Part shown: positions 1 through 6,943 of the stretch, piece by piece
Position numbering within the stretch: position 1 is the first letter of the stretch
How the letters are laid out: each line of letters opens with the position of its first letter
Assembly (NCBI GenBank): GCA_005882415.1
Contig: VBAE01000251.1
Location: 1 to 13,692, forward strand
DNA: 13,692 nt
Direction of reading: 5' to 3'
DNA from: Alphaproteobacteria bacterium
GTDB taxonomy: Bacteria > Pseudomonadota > Alphaproteobacteria > Sphingomonadales > Sphingomonadaceae
Notes under the pieces: model-generated
Told to the model about the DNA's origin: nothing
What the model saw: only the letters and a program-made list of their open reading frames with translations
Databases searched by the model: none
Program-made: the position numbers and the translations under genes

Positions 1-906
1 ATTGAAATTGTCGTCGGAGGCGATCCACACGGTCGTCTCCGCGCCCTCATGCGTGACGCTCAGTGCCTCCATATTGTCGACGCTGAGCGGATTGTGGAAA
101 TCGGCGATCTCCCGCCCTTCGACCACCGGCCCGAGCGATGCGACGACGAGCTTGGCCGACCCCCCTTCCAGCACCCGCCATCTCCGGTTGAGAAGCAGCA
201 GGCGCCCGTCGGGCAGAAGTGCGGCATCGGTGATTCGGTAGCCCCGGGGCGGGCGGTAGCGAAGCGCAACCGCCCTGGTCCCCGGCACCGCCGGATCGCC
301 CTCGAACAGGAGCAGCGGGCTCTCGCGTTCGCCGTCCTCACCTTCCGAGAAGATTAGGAACCGCCCGTCCGGCAGCCGGACCATCGCCTCGGCGCCGCTG
401 TTCGACTCCCATTTCGCCATCCCCTTGGGCGTCGCGCCGGCGCTGGTCGTCCATTTGCCGCGATTGTAGCGCCAGACCGCGTTCAACTGCTCGAAGCCGA
501 CCCAGGCGAAGGGGCCCATTACCGTCAGCGATTCGGTGTCGCGGTCGGTTTTCGACGAGGAGCGGCCCGGCCCCTCGGTGAGCCTGGTCACCTCCGCCCG
601 CGCCTCGCGCGCGCCCCCGGGGACGGGGAAGCGGACGATGGTGCCCGCGTCGCTCAGAGCAGTCACCTCGCCGCCCTCGACATGCATGGCCGAGATGCCG
701 CCGACGCGCGGGTCGTTGCTCTCGATATTCCAGCCGCCGAGGAAGTGAAGTGCGCCTACATCCGCGCGCTTGGGGTTCGCCCGGTCCAGCGGCACCGGCT
801 CGAAGCTGACGAACGTCACCGCCGGCACCGGCTCGGGGCGTGCGCGGCCGGGCGGGATGAACGTCGTCAGCAGAAAGAGCGCGGGGACCGCGAAGAGGAC
901 ACGCAT
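1..906 (-). CDS. Phytase-like (esterase-like) secreted protein, 3' end cut off by window
   Basis: The minus-strand reading frame is open from an ATG at 906 to the window edge: 302 codons with no stop. It opens with a hydrophobic leader (MRVLFAVPALFLLTTFIPPG), so export to the periplasm or cell surface is likely. The rest resembles the 'esterase-like activity of phytase' family (Phytase-like domain): a short stretch about the expected output (HFLGGWNIES), then GGISAM, then repeated blade-like strands such as LSDAGTIVRF, FAWVGFEQ and LPDGRFLIFSEGEDGE, ending in DNMEALSV and IASDDNF, which are typical of its propeller repeats. The family has about 320-400 residues, so only the C-terminal part is missing. 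The substrate is unknown; the family name rests on weak biochemical precedent. It is transcribed away from the glycine-zipper gene, with 164 bases between them. Family assignment is from recognition of the pattern, not a search. Confidence 0.8.
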   Translation of the reverse strand, partial: MRVLFAVPALFLLTTFIPPGRARPEPVPAVTFVSFEPVPLDRANPKRADVGALHFLGGWNIESNDPRVGGISAMHVEGGEVTALSDAGTIVRFPVPGGAREARAEVTRLTEGPGRSSSKTDRDTESLTVMGPFAWVGFEQLNAVWRYNRGKWTTSAGATPKGMAKWESNSGAEAMVRLPDGRFLIFSEGEDGERESPLLLFEGDPAVPGTRAVALRYRPPRGYRITDAALLPDGRLLLLNRRWRVLEGGSAKLVVASLGPVVEGREIADFHNPLSVDNMEALSVTHEGAETTVWIASDDNFN

Positions 907-1070
907 ATATCGCGTCCTAGCGGGGCCGAGCCGCTTCGCCACCCCCTCCCGGCGCCTGAACCGCGGCTTACGGGGGCATTCAGGATAAGCTCAAGCGAAT
1001 CGGTCCATAAGGCTCAAGTCGGCGCGGTAAATCACCCGCCGGTCTGCAATGACAGACAGGAGCATTTACG

Positions 1071-1442
1071 ATGTTGAAGAAGATCGCCCTCGCCGCTACC
1101 GCCGCCTGCGCCCTCGTCGCAGTCCCGGCCGCGGCCGACGCCCGCCCGCACGGCTATTACAGCAACGGCTATTCCAACTATTATAATGGCGGCAGCGCCT
1201 ACCGGAACGGCTATAACAGCCGCGCCTATTCGAACAGCCGCTATTACGGCAACAACTGCTCGGGCACGACCGGCACCATCATCGGCGGAGTCGCCGGCGC
1301 CCTGCTCGGCCATGAGATCGCCAATAGCGGCGGACGCTATTCCCGCCACGGCGGCTCCGGCACCACCGGCGCGATCCTCGGCGGAGCGCTCGGCGCCCTG
1401 GCGGGCAATGCGATCGACCGCAGCGACTGCCGTCACCGCTAA
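1071..1442 (+). CDS. Exported glycine-zipper 2TM-domain protein
   Basis: This is a 123-residue protein starting at ATG 1071, with a good Shine-Dalgarno (AGGAG, 1058-1062). Residues 1-25 form a Sec signal peptide (MLKKIALAATAACALVAVP, then AAADA). No lipobox cysteine is seen, so it is probably not a lipoprotein. Residues 26-62 are a tyrosine-, asparagine-, serine- and glycine-rich stretch of low complexity. Two glycine-zipper helices follow: GTIIGGVAGALLGHEI and GAILGGALGALAGNAI. They match the Rick_17kDa/glycine-zipper 2TM family of envelope proteins. Two cysteines remain in the mature part, in NNCSGTTG and in the C-terminal SDCRHR, and could form a disulfide. The role is unknown; the family is associated with the outer membrane or periplasm. 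The gene stands alone, divergent from the phytase-like gene and convergent with cobT. Confidence 0.88.
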   Translation: MLKKIALAATAACALVAVPAAADARPHGYYSNGYSNYYNGGSAYRNGYNSRAYSNSRYYGNNCSGTTGTIIGGVAGALLGHEIANSGGRYSRHGGSGTTGAILGGALGALAGNAIDRSDCRHR

Positions 1443-1479
1443 AACGAACTGCGTATCCCTCCTGTAGCTTAGCGAGGGC

Positions 1480-1509
1480 GGGGCCGGCATCCCACGGGGT
1501 GCCGGCCCC
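1480..1509. terminator. Hairpin between two convergent genes, possible bidirectional terminator
   Basis: The arms GGGGCCGGCA (1480-1489) and TGCCGGCCCC (1500-1509) pair perfectly over 10 bases around a 10-base loop. The hairpin sits 38 bases after the stop of the glycine-zipper gene and 21 bases beyond the stop of the convergent cobT, where a shared terminator would be expected. No run of T follows on either strand, so intrinsic termination is inferred from the stem and its position only. A 12-base palindrome, ACTGAATTCAGT (1511-1522), lies beside it. Confidence 0.5.
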
Positions 1510-1529
1510 AACTGAATTCAGTCCCTGGT

Positions 1530-3287
1530 TCAGTCCTTGTCGAACAGCGAGGCGAGCTGGCCGATCATCGTCCCGCCCAATTGCTCGGCGTCCATGATCG
1601 TCACCGCGCGTTGGTAATAGCGCGTGACGTCGTGGCCGATGCCGATGGCGATCAGCTCCACGGGCGAGCGCGCCTCGATCCAGTGGATCACCTGCCTCAG
1701 ATGCCGCTCCAGGTACGTCCCGGAATTCACCGACAGCGTCGAATCGTCGACCGGGGCGCCGTCTGAGATGACCATCAATATCTTGCGCTCCTCGGAGCGG
1801 CCGATCAGCCGGTTGTGGGCCCAGAGCAGGGCCTCGCCGTCGATATTCTCCTTCAAAAGCCCCTCGCGCATCATCAGGCCGAGATTCTTGCGTGCCCGCC
1901 GCCACGGTTCGTCGGCGGCCTTGTAGACGATGTGGCGGAGGTCGTTGAGGCGGCCGGGTGCGGGCGGGCGGCCGGCGGCGAGCCAGGTCTCGCGGCTCTG
2001 CCCGCCCTTCCACGCACGCGTCGTGAAGCCGAGGATCTCGACTTTCACCCCGCACCGCTCCAGCGTGCGGGCGAGGATGTCGGCCGAGATCGCCGCGATC
2101 GAGATCGGGCGGCCGCGCATCGATCCCGAATTGTCGATCAGCAGGCTGACCACCGTGTCGCGGAATTCCGTGTCGCGCTCGACCTTATAGGAGAGCGAGT
2201 GGGCCGGGTTGACGATCACGCGGGCCAAGCGGGCGGCGTCGAGCAGCCCTTCCTCCTGGTCGAAGTCCCAGCTCCTGTTCTGCTGCGCCATCAGCCGGCG
2301 CTGCAACCGGTTGGCGAGCTTGGTCACCGCGCCCTGGAGGTGGACGAGCTGCTGGTCGAGATAGGCGCGGAGGCGTCCGAGCTCCTCCTCGTCGCACAAT
2401 TCGGTGGCCTCGATCGTCTCGTCGAAGCGGTCGGTGAAGACCTTATAATCGAATTGCGGCGAGAGGTCGGACAAAGGCCGGTTGGGGCGGACCGGGAGCA
2501 TGCCTTCCGAATCCCCGTCGCCCTGGCCGTCGTCGCCTTCGCCCAATTCCTGCTGGTCGAACTCGGCCTCGCCGTCGCCTTCCTGCGAATCGCCCTGCTC
2601 GACCCGCTCGCCCTCGCCGTCCTCCTCGCCCTCGGGCTCCGGCGCCTGCTCGGCATCGCCCTCGACCAGCTCCAGATCCTGGAGCACCCGTGTGGCGAGC
2701 TGGGCGAAGGCGGCCTGGTCGTCGAGCGCGAGGCCGAGCGCGTCAAGGTCGGCGCCGGCCTTCTCCTCGATCCACTCGGAGACGAGGTCGAGCCCCTTGC
2801 GCGCGCCTTCGGGCGGCGCCTCGCCGGTCAGCCGCTCGCGGATGAGGAGGCCGAGCGCGGTCGACAGGGGCACTTCGGCGCGGGAGCGGGCGCGGGTGAT
2901 CGGGTCGGTTCGAACCCGCATCTCGGTCGCCCGGGCGAGGTTGGCTTTGACCCCCGCCATCGCCCGGCTGCCCAGCGCCTCGACCCGCGCCATCTCGGCC
3001 GCGTCGAACACGGCGCGGGCGATCTCGTCCGCCGGCGCGCCGCGGGCGTGGAGCGGGGCATTGTGGTGGCGAAGCTTCAGAGCCGCCGAATCGGCATAGC
3101 CGCGCGCCTCGGCGACCTCCTTCTCGGGCAGGTTGCGCCCCGGCATCGGCACCTTCGCCGCCCGCCCCGCCGCCGAAGGAGCGTCGGTCGTAAACCCCAG
3201 CTCCATCTCCGGCTCCCGAGCGATCGCCCGCGCGGCGCCCGTCAGCACCTGCCGGAATTGCTCGAGAGGATTGTCGTTCTGCGCCAA
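1530..3287 (-). CDS. cobT: CobT-type cobaltochelatase subunit (VWA/MIDAS protein)
   Basis: This 585-residue protein is close to the usual length of CobT, about 600. CobT works with the AAA+ protein CobS and the large subunit CobN to insert cobalt into hydrogenobyrinic acid a,c-diamide in aerobic B12 synthesis. The N-terminal part holds the family block VPMPGRNLP (46-54). Residues 209-262 are an Asp/Glu/Gly/Gln-rich acidic linker, which is typical. The C-terminal von Willebrand A domain has the metal-binding motif DNSGSM (D385, S387, S389) and a later acidic strand, ISDGAPVDDS. The start is TTG at 3287. It follows an in-frame TAG directly, so no earlier start is possible, and the N-terminus MAQNDNPLEQFR looks complete. 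The gene is downstream of cobS in the same direction, separated by a palindromic repeat that reaches its start. cobN is not in the window, so a B12 role is inferred from family only. Confidence 0.93.
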   Translation of the reverse strand: MAQNDNPLEQFRQVLTGAARAIAREPEMELGFTTDAPSAAGRAAKVPMPGRNLPEKEVAEARGYADSAALKLRHHNAPLHARGAPADEIARAVFDAAEMARVEALGSRAMAGVKANLARATEMRVRTDPITRARSRAEVPLSTALGLLIRERLTGEAPPEGARKGLDLVSEWIEEKAGADLDALGLALDDQAAFAQLATRVLQDLELVEGDAEQAPEPEGEEDGEGERVEQGDSQEGDGEAEFDQQELGEGDDGQGDGDSEGMLPVRPNRPLSDLSPQFDYKVFTDRFDETIEATELCDEEELGRLRAYLDQQLVHLQGAVTKLANRLQRRLMAQQNRSWDFDQEEGLLDAARLARVIVNPAHSLSYKVERDTEFRDTVVSLLIDNSGSMRGRPISIAAISADILARTLERCGVKVEILGFTTRAWKGGQSRETWLAAGRPPAPGRLNDLRHIVYKAADEPWRRARKNLGLMMREGLLKENIDGEALLWAHNRLIGRSEERKILMVISDGAPVDDSTLSVNSGTYLERHLRQVIHWIEARSPVELIAIGIGHDVTRYYQRAVTIMDAEQLGGTMIGQLASLFDKD

Positions 3288-3290
3288 CTA

Positions 3291-3434
3291 CCCTCTCCCT
3301 GCAGGGGAGAGGGGGGGACCCATTGCGTCAGCAATGGGGGGGTGAGGGCAATCGGGGTGATGGACGCTTCGTGCCCTCACCCTCCCACCTGCCTTCGTCA
3401 GGTGGGCCCCTCCCTCTCCCCTAGAGGGAGAGGG
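3291..3434. repeat. Composite palindromic intergenic repeat (REP/BIME-like) inside the cobS-cobT operon
   Basis: Five perfect stems lie in a row, arranged with near mirror symmetry. Stem 1 is CCCTCTCCC (3291-3299) with GGGAGAGGG (3305-3313). Stem 2 is CCCATTGC (3319-3326) with GCAATGGG (3331-3338). Stem 3 is GGTGAGGGCA (3341-3350) with TGCCCTCACC (3372-3381), enclosing a 21-base centre. Stem 4 is CCCACCTG (3384-3391) with CAGGTGGG (3399-3406). Stem 5 is CCCTCTCCC (3412-3420) with GGGAGAGGG (3426-3434). Stems 1 and 5 have identical arms, so the whole forms a cloverleaf on either strand. No open reading frame is preserved through it. Interspersed palindromes with CCCTCTCC/GGAGAGGG ends are common between genes in many proteobacteria. 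Copies elsewhere in this genome are expected but cannot be seen here. Confidence 0.85.
3292..3299 (-). promoter_or_regulatory. Probable cobT ribosome binding site within the repeat
   Basis: Read on the minus strand, the outer arm of repeat stem 1 (GGGAGAGGG) lies just before TAG and then the TTG start of cobT. GGAG at 3298-3295 has 7 bases between it and the TTG, a good Shine-Dalgarno distance. No other purine-rich site lies nearer. The site is one arm of a 9-base stem, so folding could hide it. That regulatory effect is inference. Confidence 0.5.
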
Positions 3435-3439
3435 GTTCT

Positions 3440-4444
3440 TCACGCCTTGCCCACGACGCTCTCCGGCAGGTCCTTGCCGAAGACGCGCTGGTAATATTCC
3501 GCCACTAAGGGCCGTTCGGCTTCGTCGCATTTGTTTAGGAAGGTTAGGCGGAACGCGAAGCCGACATCGCCGAAGATGAGGGCGTTCTGGGCCCAGCTGA
3601 TCACGGTGCGGGGGCTCATCACTGTCGAGATGTCGCCGTTCATGAAGCCCTGGCGGCTGAGCTCGGCGACCTTGATCATCCGCTCGACCTCCTGGCGGCC
3701 GCCTTCGTGGTCATATTCGCCGCTCTTCGCCAGTACGATGCGGGCTTCCGTCGCCGCGGGGAGATAGTTGAGCGTGACGACGATGTTCCAGCGATCCATC
3801 TGGCCCTGATTGATCTGCTGGGTGCCGTGATAGAGGCCGGTCGTGTCGCCGAGACCGACGGTGTTGGTCGTCGCGAACAGACGGAAATAGGGGTGCGGCC
3901 GGATCACCCTGTTCTGGTCGAGCAGGGTCAATTTGCCCTCGGTCTCCAGTACGCGCTGGATGACGAACATCACGTCCGGGCGGCCGGCGTCATATTCGTC
4001 GAAGACAAGGGCGGTCGGCGTCTGAAGCGCCCAGGGCAGGAGCCCCTCGCGGAATTCGGTGACCTGCTGGCCGTCGCGAAGCACGATCGCGTCGCGGCCG
4101 ACCAGGTCGATGCGACTGATATGGGCGTCGAGGTTGATCCGGATCAGCGGCCAGTTCAAACGCGCCGCGACCTGCTCGACATGGGTCGACTTGCCGGTGC
4201 CGTGATAGCCCTGGACCATCACCCGCCGGTTCTTGCCGAAGCCCGCGCAGATCGCCAGCGTCGTGTCCGGGTCGAACACATAGGTGGGATCGAGGTCGGG
4301 AACCCGCTCGTCCGCTTCCGAGAAAGCCGGGACCTCCATGTCGCTGTCGAGCCCGAAGAGATCGCGCACCTTCACGATTCGGTCGGGCGCGTCCATCACC
4401 GGGGTGGACCGGCTGGCGGGGTTGGCATTGGCGAGGTCGGTCAT
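3440..4444 (-). CDS. cobS: CobS-type cobaltochelatase AAA+ ATPase subunit
   Basis: This 334-residue protein is the normal CobS length. CobS is a MoxR-like AAA+ ATPase that forms a ring with CobT and drives cobalt insertion by CobN. The N-terminal block VRDLFGLDSDMEVPAF (26-41) is typical of CobS. The Walker A motif is GYHGTGKST (79-87), Walker B is ALVFDEYD (145-152), and the sensor-1 region is ATTNT (191-195). The ATG at 4444 begins MTDLANANP, and a purine-rich GAAAGAGAGA lies upstream as a weak Shine-Dalgarno. It follows the J-domain gene by 18 bases, so the two are probably cotranscribed. cobT lies 152 bases downstream, beyond the repeat. No key residue appears missing. Whether it serves B12 synthesis or another metal-chelatase or chaperone task cannot be told without cobN. 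Confidence 0.95.
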   Translation of the reverse strand: MTDLANANPASRSTPVMDAPDRIVKVRDLFGLDSDMEVPAFSEADERVPDLDPTYVFDPDTTLAICAGFGKNRRVMVQGYHGTGKSTHVEQVAARLNWPLIRINLDAHISRIDLVGRDAIVLRDGQQVTEFREGLLPWALQTPTALVFDEYDAGRPDVMFVIQRVLETEGKLTLLDQNRVIRPHPYFRLFATTNTVGLGDTTGLYHGTQQINQGQMDRWNIVVTLNYLPAATEARIVLAKSGEYDHEGGRQEVERMIKVAELSRQGFMNGDISTVMSPRTVISWAQNALIFGDVGFAFRLTFLNKCDEAERPLVAEYYQRVFGKDLPESVVGKA

Positions 4445-4462
4445 CGTCTCTCTTTCGGGGCG

Positions 4463-5047
4463 TCACGCAAAGGCGGGGCGGGACTTCAGCTGCGTATAGG
4501 CCTGGATCACCGCCTGCAAAGCCTTCTCGTGGGTGCGGTCGCCGCCATTATGGTCGGGGTGGTAGCGGCGGAGCAGCTCGGCATAGCGCATGCGCAGGCC
4601 CCGGCGGTCGGCGTCGGGAGCCAGGCCGAGGATCTTCAGCGATTTGCGGTCCTCGCCGCTCAGCTCGCGGCCGTCTCCCCGCTGTGCCTCAGGCACCGGG
4701 CGGCGGAAGCGGGCGCCGATCGCGTCCAGGGGATCGGTGAAGTCGGACCATCTCGGCGGCACATCGCCGCCGCCGGTGGCGAAGGCGCGGGTCTCGCGGT
4801 CCCAGCCGCCATAAGGGTTTTGCGCAGCCTCGATCTCGTCGCTGCTCATCCCGGAGAAGTAATTGTATCCCGCGTTGAACTGGCGGACATGGTCGAGGCA
4901 CAGCCAGCGCCAGTCGCCGGGTCCGTCGAAATCGGGACGGCGGCCCGAAGGTGCGCGGAACTCTCCCGGCGCCTCGCAGCCGGGCCAGGCGCAGCGGGCG
5001 GCGCGACCCTCCACCCGTCCATGAAACCTGCTTCCCGCACTCGCCAC
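4463..5047 (-). CDS. J-domain (DnaJ-like) protein with N-terminal Cys/His cluster
   Basis: From a GTG at 5047 the product has 194 residues. The frame stays open upstream to 5341, but that part overlaps bolA on the other strand and is not typical protein. The GTG has AGGAG 10 bases before it, and the following text (SRFHGRVEGRAARCAWPGC) is how this family begins. A second GTG 24 bases upstream is possible. The C-terminus (about 136-190) is a J domain: SLKILGLAPDADRRGLRMRY, then YHPDHNGGDR with the HPD triad at 163-165, which stimulates Hsp70 (DnaK) ATPase. The N-terminal part has C19, C24, C50 and H53 (CAWPGC ... CLDH), which could bind zinc; this is inferred from spacing. It heads the operon with cobS and cobT and is divergent from bolA across 45 bases. 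Its client protein is unknown. Confidence 0.85.
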   Translation of the reverse strand: MASAGSRFHGRVEGRAARCAWPGCEAPGEFRAPSGRRPDFDGPGDWRWLCLDHVRQFNAGYNYFSGMSSDEIEAAQNPYGGWDRETRAFATGGGDVPPRWSDFTDPLDAIGARFRRPVPEAQRGDGRELSGEDRKSLKILGLAPDADRRGLRMRYAELLRRYHPDHNGGDRTHEKALQAVIQAYTQLKSRPAFA

Positions 5048-5092
5048 GTCGACCGCTCTCCTCGACACATGCAAAAGGACTATATAGGCCTG

Positions 5093-5377
5093 ATGACAGA
5101 CAGTTTCACCGGCCCGCTCGCCCCGGAAATCGCCAAACGCCTGACCGATGCGCTCGCTCCGGCGCATCTCGACGTGATCAACGACAGCGCCAAGCATCTC
5201 GGCCATGCGGGGCATGACGGGAGCGGCGAAAGCCACTTCACGGTCGAGATCGTCGCTGCGCAATTCGCGGGGATGAGCCGGATCGAGCGGCAGCGGGCGG
5301 TGAACCATGCATTGGGCGACCTGCTCCGCGACCGGATCCACGCCCTCGCCATCCGGGCACGCGCTCCGGGCGAGTGA
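5093..5377 (+). CDS. bolA: BolA family protein
   Basis: This is a 94-residue protein. The fold's signature region is present: DSAKHLGHAGHDG, then GESHFTVEIV, and the invariant histidine in AVNHALGDLL, ending IHALAIRARAP. BolA proteins pair with monothiol glutaredoxins to hold or transfer [2Fe-2S] clusters, and some act as transcription regulators. I chose ATG 5093 (MTDSFTGPLAP) because it fits family length. An in-frame ATG at 5069 would add eight residues (MQKDYIGL) and cannot be excluded, since neither has a clear Shine-Dalgarno. The much longer upstream frame is antisense to the J-domain and cobS genes and is not real. It is head-to-head with the J-domain gene. Its TGA stop (5375-5377) directly abuts the stop of the convergent gene at 5378. 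Confidence 0.9.
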   Translation: MTDSFTGPLAPEIAKRLTDALAPAHLDVINDSAKHLGHAGHDGSGESHFTVEIVAAQFAGMSRIERQRAVNHALGDLLRDRIHALAIRARAPGE

Positions 5378-5998
5378 TCAGCGGGGCGGGAAGCGGCCTT
5401 CCGATTTGAAGAACATCAAATAGACGAGGCGGCCGTTCTCGACGCTATCGCCGAAGCCTTCGCCGGCGGTGTGCCAGAGCCAGGGGCGCAGAAGCACCAG
5501 CCGGTTGAACTGCATCGGCACCTGCATGGTGCGCTCCCATTTTGACTCGTCGAGCCCGTCCTTGGCGACGATTTCGCGGTGGACTTCGTCGTAGGAGGAG
5601 AAGCCCATCGCTTTGAGTTCCGCGGCATCGACGGGAGCATGATCGCTCCCCGTCGGCAAATGGCGGAAGAAGTCGGTGCCGCCGCGGCAATCCTCGGGGC
5701 GGCTCAGATAGAGGATCCCGGACCAGTGGCTGGGATCGATATGGACCCGCGCCCGCCCCGGATCGGAAGCGAGGGTGAGGCGGCATTTGGCGTGGGACTG
5801 GGGCGGCGAGATCGGCGCCAGCCTCTCGCCCACCAGGTCCGACACCTGCTCGGTCAGCCCTTCCAAATTGATCCGCTGAAGCGAGTTTCGGCCGGGAAAA
5901 TAGCCCTCCTGCGGCGGGAAGGTGAGGCCGAGCGCGGCCTGCCGAAGCCCCTCGGCATCCTCGATGAAATCGTCCACGACCAGCAGAGACGTGCGCAT
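5378..5998 (-). CDS. DUF6445-like protein, possible 2OG-Fe(II) dioxygenase fold
   Basis: This is a 206-residue cytosolic protein starting at ATG 5998 (MRTSLLVVDDFIED). The pattern (VVDDF near the start, GYFPGRNS at 32-39, HIDPSHWSGILYLSRPEDCRGGTDFFRH at 86-113 in pieces, WLWHTAGEGFGD and NGRLVYLMFF near the end) matches what I recall as DUF6445. An H86-x-D88 pair, a distal H176 and R190 follow the order of iron and 2-oxoglutarate ligands in Fe(II)/2OG dioxygenases (HxD...H...R). This enzyme class is an inference from those residues; no substrate can be named. Relatives often lie near flavin-dependent halogenase and TonB-receptor genes in this order of bacteria, but none is here. It is divergent from the pirin pseudogene (90 bases between) and convergent with bolA with no gap. 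Confidence 0.78.
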   Translation of the reverse strand: MRTSLLVVDDFIEDAEGLRQAALGLTFPPQEGYFPGRNSLQRINLEGLTEQVSDLVGERLAPISPPQSHAKCRLTLASDPGRARVHIDPSHWSGILYLSRPEDCRGGTDFFRHLPTGSDHAPVDAAELKAMGFSSYDEVHREIVAKDGLDESKWERTMQVPMQFNRLVLLRPWLWHTAGEGFGDSVENGRLVYLMFFKSEGRFPPR

Positions 5999-6033
5999 CG
6001 CCCCCGCCTAACCGGCGCGCGGGCGGACCTCAA

Positions 6034-6048
6034 GCGGCCTGAGGCCGC
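6034..6048. other. 15-base palindrome between divergent genes
   Basis: GCGGCCT-G-AGGCCGC is a perfect 7+7 inverted repeat around one base. It lies in the 90-base gap between the divergent DUF6445-like and pirin genes. It could be an operator or simply GC-rich chance; no promoter boxes are clear around it. Confidence 0.25.
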
Positions 6049-6088
6049 CGGGTCGCAGGGCGGGAAAAAGGCTGCTACATCGTCCCGC

Positions 6089-6933
6089 ATGACCGACGAT
6101 CCCTTCCTGCTCACCCTCCACCCCGCCACCCACGATCTCGGCGGGTTCAAGGTCCACAGGACTCTGCCGCACCGCGAGCGGACCACGATCGGCCCGTTCA
6201 TCTTCTTCGACCAGATGGGTCCGGCCCAGCTTGCCGCCGGCACCGGGATCGACGTCCGCCCCCACCCGCGCTCGGCACCTTCGCGACGATCGAGCCGGGC
6301 GCGGTCAATCTGATGACCGCCGGGCGCGGCATCTCCCATTCCGAACGCTCGCCCGCCGCGCTTCGGCCCGACGGCCCGGTGCTGAGCGGAATCCAGACCT
6401 GGATCGCCCTGCCCAGCGCCAAGGAAGAAATCGACCCCGCCTTCGAGCATGTCCCCAAATCCGCGCTTCCGGTGGTGGAGGGGAGCGGCGCCTCGGCCCG
6501 GGTGGTGATGGGGACGCTGTGGGGCGCGACCTCGCCGGTCACCTGCCACAGCGAGACGATCTACGCGGACATCCATCTCGAGCCGGGCGGGGCGATGCCG
6601 ATCGACCCCGAGGCGGATGAGCGGGCGCTCTACGTCGCGGAAGGGCAAGCGAGCCTCGACGGCCTAGAGCTCCAGCCGCAGGTGCTCTACCTCCTCCGGC
6701 CCGGCGTGCGCGGGACTCTGCGCTCCGGCTCGGGCGCCCATGTCATGCTCTGCGGCGGCGCGCCGCTGGATGGGCCGCGCCACGTCTGGTGGAACTTCGT
6801 CTCCTCGCGCCGCGACCGGATCAATCAGGCCAAGGACGACTGGCGCTCAGGCCGCTTCCCGCTTCCGCCGGACGACAAGGCCGAATTCATCCCCCTCCCC
6901 GTCGCGGCCCCGCTGACGGTCAGCTACCCCTAG
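6089..6933 (+). pseudogene. Pirin-family cupin protein, broken by internal deletion and frameshift
   Basis: The start ATG 6089 gives MTDDPFLLTLHPATHDLGGF, then PFIFFDQMGP and VRPHP, the pirin N-terminus. The frame then fails: after CAC CCG at 6263-6268 it reads a nonsense tail to TGA at 6311-6313. The proper continuation (LGTFATIEPGAVNLMTAGRGISHSERSP) is in the next frame from 6268 and runs to TAG at 6931-6933. Pirins normally have about 18-19 residues (an IGLATVTYLFEGE...HRDS type stretch) between these two points. An in-place loss of about 58 bases (3n+1) explains both the gap and the shift. One of the two histidines of the HxH iron-binding pair is lost; the second pair (H and E in SHSER) remains. 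Pirins are iron-binding cupins, some with quercetinase activity. The downstream part could still start at ATG 6313, but would lack the first metal site. A sequencing or assembly error is the main alternative. Confidence 0.85.
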
Positions 6934-6943
6934 GAGAAGCATC

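Noticed and set aside
2500..2660. Repetitive GC-rich tract in cobT as a DNA repeat.
   Set aside because: It encodes the acidic linker typical of CobT; the repetition comes from Asp, Glu and Gly codons.
1815..3494. A 559-residue open frame on the plus strand.
   Set aside because: It is antisense to cobT, runs through the palindromic repeat and shows no family pattern.
1815..5047. The AAA+/VWA pair as a MoxR-type defence or stress island.
   Set aside because: Sequence motifs and lengths match CobS and CobT closely, and no defence-type effector lies nearby.
5081..5086. TATATA in the bolA / J-domain gap as a shared -10 box.
   Set aside because: It is symmetric and well placed, but no acceptable -35 box lies 16-18 bases away on either strand.
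3707..5092. A long plus-strand extension in frame with bolA.
   Set aside because: It is antisense to cobS and the J-domain gene; only the last 94 residues read as BolA.
5048..5341. An upstream extension of the J-domain gene to a start at 5341.
   Set aside because: It is antisense to bolA, and the protein text before the chosen GTG does not fit the family.
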